Shown one piece after another: positions 1 to 6,800 of a stretch of 10,925 nt of DNA. Below the pieces are notes generated by a model. The model saw only the letters and a list, made by a program, of their open reading frames with translations. It was not told the origin of the DNA and ran no database searches. The position numbers and the translations under genes are program-made. The stretch's first letter is position 1, and each line of letters starts with the position of its first letter. The stretch covers positions 1-10,925 of the forward strand of contig JAGBGB010000194.1 in the NCBI GenBank assembly GCA_017936205.1. Direction: 5' to 3'. Source of the DNA: Oscillospiraceae bacterium. Its GTDB lineage: Bacteria; Bacillota; Clostridia; Oscillospirales; Oscillospiraceae.

Positions 1-270
1 ATGACTCCCTACATCATTACCCAGTTCACCGGCAATATTAACAACTTCAATGTGATCTATCTGCTCTCCGGCGGCGCACCTCAGAGTATTGAGAATACCG
101 CAGGCTCTACGGATCTGCTGGTTACTTGGCTGTACAAGCTGTCTGTGGATCAGCAGAAGTATAATCTTGCAGCAGTTATCGGTATTCTGACCTTTATTGT
201 GCTGTCTATTGTGTCTCTGATCACTTACCGCAGTTCAAAATCCTATAAAGAAGAGGAGGGCTTCAAATAA
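1..270 (+). CDS. Sugar ABC transporter permease, MalF type (C-terminal fragment, 5' end outside window)
   Basis: This is the last 89 residues of an inner-membrane permease subunit of a carbohydrate ABC importer; with its MalG-type partner it would form the channel for maltodextrin-like oligosaccharides. The visible part has the usual MalF-family ending: a TPYIITQFTGN stretch, a periplasmic-side loop with FNVIYLLSGGAP, an AGSTDLLVTWLYKL segment, and a last membrane helix at about residues 56-76, followed by a charged tail (RSSKSYKEEEGFK). The reading frame is open to base 1. The ATG there is almost certainly an internal methionine, since family members are about 300-450 residues long. The stop codon overlaps the start of the next permease by one base (TAATG), so the two are probably translationally coupled. 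Substrate is inferred from the downstream amylase; other sugars are possible. Confidence 0.88.
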   Translation: MTPYIITQFTGNINNFNVIYLLSGGAPQSIENTAGSTDLLVTWLYKLSVDQQKYNLAAVIGILTFIVLSIVSLITYRSSKSYKEEEGFK

Positions 271-1145
271 TGGAAAAGAAGAAACTAGGTTCTTCTGTCA
301 CGAGAAGAAAGACAGCAACCAATACCATTGTGCATATTTTCCTTGCGGTAATGTGCGTTGTTTGGCTCCTGCCTCTTGTTTGGATCATTCTCCACTCCTT
401 CCGTGGGGAACCGGGGCAGTTTGTCCGTACCCTTTTGCCTAAGACCTACACTTTGGAGAATTATAAGCGCCTGTTCACCGAGACAGGTATTATTAACTTC
501 CCTCGTATGTTCCTGAACACTCTGTTCATTGCTACCTGCTCCTGCTTGCTCAGCACCTTCTTCGTGCTGTCTGTGAGCTACTGCACCAGTCGCCTGCGTT
601 TTAAATTCCGTAAGCCCTATATGAACATTGCAATGATTCTGAATCTGTTCCCGGGCTTTATGTCCATGATCGCTGTATATTTCATTCTGAAGGCATTCGG
701 TCTGACTGAGGGTGCTATGATCCCCTTTGCCATGATCCTGTGCTTCTCTGCAGGTGCGGGTACAGGCTTCTATATCGTCAAGGGCTATATGGATACCATT
801 CCCAAGGCTCTGGATGAGGCAGCCTATCTGGACGGTGCTACCAGATGGCAGACCTTTACGAAGATCACACTGCCTATGTGCAAGCCTATTATCGTATATC
901 AGCTGATCACCTCCTTTATGGGACCTTGGCTGGACTTTGTTATGGCAAAGCTCATCGCAGGTGCCAACGCAAAGTATTTTACGGTTTCCATCGGTCTGTG
1001 GAATATGATGGAGAAGGAATATGTATATGACTGGTTCACCCGCTTCGCAGCCGGTGCAGTTCTGGTATCTATTCCCATCGCCACCCTGTTCCTCTATACT
1101 CAGAAGTTCTATCAGGAAGCCATGAGCGGCTCAGTCAAGGGTTAA
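270..1145 (+). CDS. malG: Sugar ABC transporter permease, MalG type
   Basis: A complete 291-residue second permease subunit of a binding-protein-dependent carbohydrate importer (MalFGK2 type), located in the cytoplasmic membrane. A basic N-terminus precedes a first membrane helix at about residues 20-42, and further hydrophobic segments lie at about 82-103, 117-140, 148-171, 205-228 and 258-278, the six-helix layout of MalG. The EAA loop that docks the ATPase is clear: E183-A184-A185, G189, then I199 and L201-P202. Length is normal for MalG (about 280-300). The ATG overlaps the stop of the upstream permease by one base and has a good AGAGGAGG ribosome site at about 252-259. An alpha-amylase lipoprotein starts 3 bases downstream, which supports maltodextrin or starch oligosaccharide as substrate. 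The symbol is used by family; the exact substrate is inferred. Confidence 0.93.
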   Translation: MEKKKLGSSVTRRKTATNTIVHIFLAVMCVVWLLPLVWIILHSFRGEPGQFVRTLLPKTYTLENYKRLFTETGIINFPRMFLNTLFIATCSCLLSTFFVLSVSYCTSRLRFKFRKPYMNIAMILNLFPGFMSMIAVYFILKAFGLTEGAMIPFAMILCFSAGAGTGFYIVKGYMDTIPKALDEAAYLDGATRWQTFTKITLPMCKPIIVYQLITSFMGPWLDFVMAKLIAGANAKYFTVSIGLWNMMEKEYVYDWFTRFAAGAVLVSIPIATLFLYTQKFYQEAMSGSVKG

Positions 1146-1148
1146 GAT

Positions 1149-2747
1149 ATGAGGACCCTTGGGAAACTGTTGTGCATTCTGATGGCTCTGTCACTTCTCT
1201 GTGGCTGCGGTCCCTCTCTGGAAGAACGCTTAGAGGGGATCGCGGCACTGGGGGAAAGCCCCGATGATAACTATCGTACTTGGTACGAAATTTTTGTATA
1301 TTCCTTCTGCGATTCCAACGGAGACGGCATCGGAGATCTAAACGGTGTTCGCTCCAAGCTGGACTACTTGCAGGAGCTGGGCATTACAGGAATCTGGCTT
1401 ATGCCCATTCACCCAAGTACTTCCTACCATAAATACAATGTATCCGATTACTATGCGATCGATCCGGATTACGGAACCATGGAGGATTTCGATGCCCTCT
1501 TAGCCGAGTGCCATGAAAGAGGGATCAGAGTCATTCTGGATCTGGTTGTGAATCACTGTGGCTCTGCTCACCCTTGGTTTGCCAAGGTGCAGGCGTATAT
1601 CAGCGGTCTTCCTGCCGGACAGGCTGTGGATCTTGAGGCTTGCCCTTATGCGGAATACTTTAATCTCGTTGAGGAGTTCCAAGCCGGATATAAGGAGATC
1701 GGTGCATCCGGACGGTTCTATGAATGCCGTTTTTCCTCCTCTATGCCGGATCTGAATCTGGACAGTGAGGCGGTTCGAGCTGAAATCCGCAGCATTATGG
1801 AATTCTGGCTCAATAAAGGTGTTGACGGATTCCGTTTGGACGCTGCCAAGGAATACTGGACAGGCAATTCCGAGAAGAATATCGAAGTCCTCCACTGGAT
1901 CCAACAAACTGCACAGGAGCTGAAGCCCGGCTGCTATCTGGTTGCAGAGGTTTGGGATACCTTTGGAGAGATTACCGACTACTACACCAGTGGAATTACC
2001 AGCTTGTTTGCCTTTCCCTTCGGCAACACCGACGGAAAGATCATTTCAGTACTGCGAGGAGCCGGGAATGCCTCTGTTGTGAGCACCTATGCTACCGCCT
2101 TGGAAAAGGCAGATAGGGCATATTTGGCATCCAATTCGGAGTATATCGATGCTCCCTTCCTGTCAAACCACGATGTGGGACGAATCGCCGGCTTTGCTGC
2201 GCAGGACGAGAACAAGATCAAGCTGGCAGCTGCAATGAACCTGTTCATGAGCGGCAGTGCCTTCATCTATTATGGAGAGGAGCTGGGTATGCCCGGTTCG
2301 GGAAACGACCCTTCTAAGCGTGCACCTATGTACTGGAATGCAGCAAGAGAACAGGGAACCACCCAAGCACCTCCTGATTGTGTTTTGCCGGAAAGCTATC
2401 CCTTCGGTAGTCTGGAGGAGCAGAAGACACAGGAGAATTCTATCTATAATTATTATCGTCAAGCCATTGCGATCCGTCAGGCTCTGCCTGTGATCTCCCA
2501 CGGGAGAACCACTGCGGAAGCTGCCTTGAATCAGGGCTGTGTCAGTGCACAGAGAAAGAGTTGGCAGGATCAGCAGTGTATCATCCTCATGAATATCGAT
2601 TCTAAAGAGGCAAGGGTTGAGTTAAGCAACTATGATGGTTGGGAACTCAAAGCCTCGTTGTCTGCCGATGGGCAGGAAGTTACTCAAAAGGGCAGTCGTC
2701 TGCAGCTCCCTGCATGGGGTGTTGCAGTGCTGATGCCCAATGGGTGA
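1149..2747 (+). CDS. Extracellular alpha-amylase lipoprotein, GH13 family
   Basis: A 532-residue glycoside hydrolase family 13 enzyme predicted to cut alpha-1,4 glucosidic bonds in starch or maltodextrins outside the membrane. The N-terminus is a lipoprotein signal peptide (basic start, hydrophobic core, lipobox L17-C18-G19-C20), so C20 would be lipidated and the enzyme anchored to the outer face of the membrane. The catalytic barrel starts near residue 43 (YEIFVYSFCDSNGDGIGDL). The four GH13 regions are all present: region I DLVVNH at 131-136, region II GFRLDAAKE with nucleophile D231, region III AEVWD with acid/base E267, and region IV FLSNHD with D342. A short beta-rich C-terminal domain fills about 460-532. 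The N-terminal motifs resemble Halothermothrix AmyA-type (GH13_36-like) amylases; this is from memory. It lies 3 bases after malG with a modest AAGGG ribosome site (1137-1141), so it is probably co-transcribed and feeds the importer. Neopullulanase-like or transferase activity cannot be excluded. Confidence 0.94.
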   Translation: MRTLGKLLCILMALSLLCGCGPSLEERLEGIAALGESPDDNYRTWYEIFVYSFCDSNGDGIGDLNGVRSKLDYLQELGITGIWLMPIHPSTSYHKYNVSDYYAIDPDYGTMEDFDALLAECHERGIRVILDLVVNHCGSAHPWFAKVQAYISGLPAGQAVDLEACPYAEYFNLVEEFQAGYKEIGASGRFYECRFSSSMPDLNLDSEAVRAEIRSIMEFWLNKGVDGFRLDAAKEYWTGNSEKNIEVLHWIQQTAQELKPGCYLVAEVWDTFGEITDYYTSGITSLFAFPFGNTDGKIISVLRGAGNASVVSTYATALEKADRAYLASNSEYIDAPFLSNHDVGRIAGFAAQDENKIKLAAAMNLFMSGSAFIYYGEELGMPGSGNDPSKRAPMYWNAAREQGTTQAPPDCVLPESYPFGSLEEQKTQENSIYNYYRQAIAIRQALPVISHGRTTAEAALNQGCVSAQRKSWQDQQCIILMNIDSKEARVELSNYDGWELKASLSADGQEVTQKGSRLQLPAWGVAVLMPNG

Positions 2748-2770
2748 GTCAGACGAACACAGTCAAATTG

Positions 2771-2778
2771 GAAGGGAG
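2771..2778 (+). promoter_or_regulatory. Ribosome binding site that sets the start of the TraX-like gene
   Basis: The sequence GAAGGGAG lies 6 bases before the ATG at 2785. The alternative in-frame ATG at 2740, which would overlap the amylase gene, has no purine-rich site ahead of it. This favours the start at 2785. Confidence 0.7.
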
Positions 2779-2784
2779 CCGCTT

Positions 2785-3561
2785 ATGGAACCATTGGAAA
2801 AGAAAAGATCTGCGGGCTTGAGCATTCAAGCTCTGCGGATCTGGGGGATGATCTTCGCCGCAGCGGGGATCCTTGGCAGAGGACTTCTGCAGAACGGGCT
2901 TTTGCAGATCCACGTCTTGAGCGGGGAAGAGCTCTATCATTTGTTGTCCCAGTCCGGCAGCGCAATGATCCTCACGACCATCTCATTGGTTCTACAGGCT
3001 ATGGAGACCTGTGCGGTTCCTATTTTTGCCTTTATCCTTCTGGAAGGGGTCAAGCATACTTCTTCTATGAAGCGGTATTTCCTCCGTGTTTTTGCTCTGG
3101 CTTTGGTTTGCGAATTGCCCTATAATTTGGCAATTTGCGGTTCTTGGCTGGATCTGAGTTCACGGAATCCCGTATTTGGCTTGGTTGTTTCTCTGGTGGT
3201 ACTGTACTTCTTCAAGCGTTATGAGGAAGGAAGTCCAATTCACTACATGATCCGATTCGTTGTGTTCCTCGCAGGACTGCTGTGGTTGATGCTTCTCAGT
3301 GTGGAGTATGGACTGCCCATGCTGCTGCTGACCTTGGTGCTGTGGCTTGTGCGGAACCAGCCTCGTTATCGGATCCTTGTGGGAGCCTTGGCGACTGTCC
3401 TGTGTTGCTTCTTCTCCCTGTTCTTTATGGCTGCTGCTATGAGCTTCCTGATCCTTCATTTTTATGAAGGGGAAAAGGGGCATGGCAGTCGCTTAGGGAA
3501 TTATTTGGTGTACCCCCTTCTGCTTCTTGTTGTGGGTCTGGTTACACAATTCGCATTATAA
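2785..3561 (+). CDS. TraX-family integral membrane protein
   Basis: A 258-residue, very hydrophobic protein with about eight membrane segments (around 18-34, 58-73, 75-89, 94-108, 127-144, 152-171, 175-188, 197-224, 237-257). It matches the TraX family: a short cytoplasmic N-terminus, PIFAFILLEGVKHT at 79-92, E100-LPYNLA at 100-106, then NPVFGL at 128-133. TraX of the F plasmid is needed for N-terminal acetylation of pilin, and chromosomal relatives in Firmicutes are membrane proteins of mostly unknown role, often regarded as acyltransferase-like. The gene begins 37 bases after the amylase stop and is the last before a strong terminator, so it is probably the final gene of the sugar-uptake operon. 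No conjugation genes are visible, so a conjugative role is unlikely here. An upstream in-frame ATG at 2740 would add 15 residues but lacks a ribosome site. Family assignment is good; function is unassigned. Confidence 0.85.
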   Translation: MEPLEKKRSAGLSIQALRIWGMIFAAAGILGRGLLQNGLLQIHVLSGEELYHLLSQSGSAMILTTISLVLQAMETCAVPIFAFILLEGVKHTSSMKRYFLRVFALALVCELPYNLAICGSWLDLSSRNPVFGLVVSLVVLYFFKRYEEGSPIHYMIRFVVFLAGLLWLMLLSVEYGLPMLLLTLVLWLVRNQPRYRILVGALATVLCCFFSLFFMAAAMSFLILHFYEGEKGHGSRLGNYLVYPLLLLVVGLVTQFAL

Positions 3562-3603
3562 TTGACGAGATTCATTTTTATCCTTTCTTTTCTATAACTA
3601 TGC

Positions 3604-3650
3604 AGCATTCGACAGGAAGCTCTGTTTGGGGCTTCCTGCCGAATGCTTTT
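3604..3650 (+). terminator. Rho-independent terminator of the sugar-uptake operon
   Basis: The 17-base arms 3604-3620 and 3631-3647 pair with one mismatch (A:C at the ninth position) around a 10-base loop, and the stem runs into TTTT at 3647-3650. It begins 43 bases after the TraX-like stop codon and separates this operon from the large secreted-protein gene. Confidence 0.92.
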
Positions 3651-3738
3651 ATATAGATAGAAGAATCAGGGTGAAAAACAAAAAGAATTTCCGTATATGA
3701 TGGAATTGCAGGGGATTTTTTTGTATTTTCATTTTGGT
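3651..3738. other. AT-rich intergenic spacer
   Basis: This AT-rich stretch between the terminator and the next promoter has no convincing ORF, RNA or protein-binding palindrome. A T7 run at about 3717-3723 follows only a poor inverted repeat and is not called as a second terminator. Confidence 0.5.
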
Positions 3739-3767
3739 TTGACAAATCTTTCTTTTTGAAGTAAACT
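3739..3767 (+). promoter_or_regulatory. Sigma-A type promoter of the large secreted-protein gene
   Basis: A perfect -35 box TTGACA (3739-3744) is followed, after exactly 17 bases, by TAAACT (3762-3767) as the -10 box. Transcription would start near 3774, giving a leader of about 88 bases before the ATG at 3862. No clear operator or catabolite-repression (cre) site was found around it. Confidence 0.8.
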
Positions 3768-3795
3768 GAAAGAAACGACCAATGCTGTATCTTTT

Positions 3796-3821
3796 CGTCC
3801 TCCTTCGCCCAAAAGAGGACG
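3796..3821 (+). promoter_or_regulatory. Leader stem-loop in the 5' UTR of the large secreted-protein gene
   Basis: CGTCCTC (3796-3802) pairs perfectly with GAGGACG (3815-3821) around a 12-base loop. It lies about 22 bases after the predicted transcription start and ends 40 bases before the start codon, so it does not cover the ribosome site at 3848-3854. It has no T-run after it and is not a terminator. A role in mRNA stability or binding by a regulator is a guess; the hairpin may also be a chance match. Confidence 0.4.
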
Positions 3822-3861
3822 CAATGATAAATGAAATATGGAAATGTAAAGGAGAAACGCT

Positions 3862-6800
3862 ATGAAAAAACGAGCATTATCCCTGATCCTGTGCCTCTCC
3901 ATCCTGTTTTCCATGATCGCACTGCCTGTTGGTGCTGCAGAAGAGACAGAACGCTCTGTCTATGTGCCTCAGCAGGAATTTGAGATCGTGGGGGACTGGG
4001 TATGGGGCGAAACCGTATATTCCCTGGGTGCTGCCAAGATCGTTGATCGCAGTGCCAGAATGGGTGTGACTGACCTGTATATGCTGACCAAGGGTACCGG
4101 CGGCAAGCTGAGCTATCTGAAGACCCAGTATACCAATGCACGGGCAAGAACCGACCGAGATGTGCTGCAGGAGCTGATCGTTGCTGCACATGCCAAGGGA
4201 ATCAAGGTTCATGCATGGCTTGTGACCGTAGAGGATGAGCTGTACAAGACCAATCATCCCGAAGCCGGTGTGTATCACTATGTCCGTGGGCGGGACAATA
4301 ACCGCATCAATCCCTATGATGCAGGGTATCAGACCTATATGACCAATATCGTTAAGGAAATCGCTTCCGGCTATGATATTGACGGTATCCACCTGGACTA
4401 CATCCGTTACAATCACCTGACCAACGGCTGGAGCGAAACGGACTTTGCCAACATTCAGGCTATGGGTGCCGATGTGGAGCAGGTCAAGTACATGCTCCAC
4501 AAGACCTTCTATGCAGACAAGCTTCCTGCAGGAGAGACCGTGGATGAAAACTATCTATTCAATGCATACAGAAACGGTGATAAGACTGCTCTGCTCATCG
4601 GTCAGTATCGTCGGAATCAGATCGTAAACTTTGCCACCTTGCTCCGTGATGCTGCCAAGGCTGCGAAGGCTGATATCCTCTTTACCGGTGCGCTGATGCC
4701 CGAAGGCGGCATTACTTATGGCTCTGCAGATGTGGCATTCGGTGATCTGCATTACGGTCAGAATTACGAGGATGCTGCAAAGCTGTACGACTATATCTGC
4801 CCCATGGCATACTCTGCTTCCTATGGTGTAGAGTCTCAGTGGATGGCTGATATTGCCACCTATTCTGTACAGACCGGTAATCAGGTGGTCATGGGTCTGC
4901 AGTCCTTCTACCCCTTGACCTCTGTGGAGTTGATGTCTGACATCGAGGCAGTCCGCGCATTGCTTCCTATGGATGGAGTTCTTGGCATTGCACACTTCCG
5001 CCATACCCAGTTCAGCTATGCAAAGACCAGCTATAATTGTAACACCGGCAAGATGGAGATCGAAGTCATCAATGCCTCTGATGCAGGTGGTCTGAAGTGG
5101 CTGAAGGTAGAGGTTCCTGAAGGCATGAAGATCACCAAGGCTTCCGTGGGAAGCGGCTTCAAGTCTGCTTCTCCTGTAAACATTGCTTCCAATGGCAGAA
5201 GCGTGACCTTCGGCTATTCCGAGTCTTCCTCCAGTACGATCCTCAATGCTCTGGCAGAGGGCAAGCTGAATCTGGAATTCACCGGAAAGCCTACAGATGA
5301 GAAGGCAAGACCCTCTCTGGTGCGCATTTATATTGGAAGCAATGAAAGCCGTGCTTATAATGTCTATGAGGATCTGACCAACTTTAAGGTCAAGTTTGTA
5401 GATCATGATGGTACGGTTCTTGCGACTAAGACTGCTGTCCCCGGTGGTAGTGTACAGGCTCCTGCGGATCCTGTTCGCTACGGCTATGTCTTCACCGGCT
5501 GGGATCAGGCGTTCGATGCAGTCAATGCTGATATGACCGTAACCGCTCAGTATAAGAAGATCAATGTGGACGGCGAGTTCCAAATCGTAGGCGACTGGGT
5601 TTGGGGCGAGGATGTTTACAACCTGGGTGCAAACACCGTTGTAGACCGCAGTGCCAAATACGGCGTTACAGATCTGTATATGCTGACAAAGGGCACAGGC
5701 GGCAAGCTGAGCTACCTGAAGACCCAGTATACCGATGCACGCACCAGAACCGACCGTGATGTGCTGCAGGAGCTGATCGTTGCTGCGCATGCCAAGGGGA
5801 TCAAGGTCCACGCATGGCTTGTAACCGTAGAGGATGAGCTGTATAAGACCAACCATCCCGAAGCAGGTGTGTATCACTATGTCCGTGGGCAGGACAACAA
5901 CCGCATCAATCCTTACGATGCAGGCTATCAGACCTACATGACCAATATTGTGAAGGAAATCGCTTCCGGCTATGATATTGACGGTATTCATCTGGACTAT
6001 ATCCGCTATAACCATCTGACCAACGGTTGGAGCGAAACAGACTTTGCCAATATCCAGGCTATGGGTGCCGATGTAGAGCAGGTCAAGTATATGCTCCATA
6101 AGACCTTCTATGCAGACAAGCTGCCTGCAGGGGAGACTGTGGATGAAAATTACATCTTTGATGCCTACAGAAGTGGCGATGAGACCGCTCTGCTTATCGG
6201 ACAGTACCGCCGGAATCAGATCGTAGATTTTGCCACCAAGCTCCGCAATGCTGCAAAGGCAGCGAAGAGCGATATTCTCTTCACCGGTGCTCTGATGCCT
6301 GAGGGCGGCATTACCTATGGTTCTGCTGACATCGCCTTCGGTGATCTGCACTATGGTCAGAACTACAAGGATGCAGCAAAGCTCTACGACTACATTGCTC
6401 CTATGGCTTATTCCGCCTCCTACGGTGTGGAGCCTAAGTGGATGGCTGACATTGCGACCTACTCTGTGCAGGTAGGCAACGATGTGGTGATGGGTCTGCA
6501 GTCCTTCTACCCCCTGACCTCTGCCCGTTTGATGGCAGATATCAATGCAGTTCGAGATCTGCTGCCTATGGAGGGTGTGTTGGGTATCGCCCACTTCCGT
6601 CACAGCCAGTTCAGCTATGCCAAGTCTGTATTCGATTACAGCAGCGGTAAGATGAGCATCGACTTCCTCAATGCCTCCAGTGCAGGCGGCTGTAAGTGGG
6701 TCAAGGTGGAAGTGCCTGCGGGCATGCAGATCACCAAGGCTTCCTTGGGAAGTGGCTTTACCTCCGGTGCTCCTGTGACGATTGCTTCTGACGGTCGTAC

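Noticed and set aside
2740..2784. Earlier start codon for the TraX-like gene
   Set aside because: It has no ribosome site, overlaps the amylase stop, and adds 15 polar residues not typical of the family; the ATG at 2785 has GAAGGGAG at a proper distance.
3562..3598. Possible promoter (TTGACG and TATAAC) just after the TraX-like gene
   Set aside because: The spacing between boxes is 25 bases, and the operon terminator lies immediately downstream.
3877..4500. Antisense frame of 207 codons over the first module
   Set aside because: Its sequence is the same type of shadow product as the longer antisense frame, since the modules repeat.
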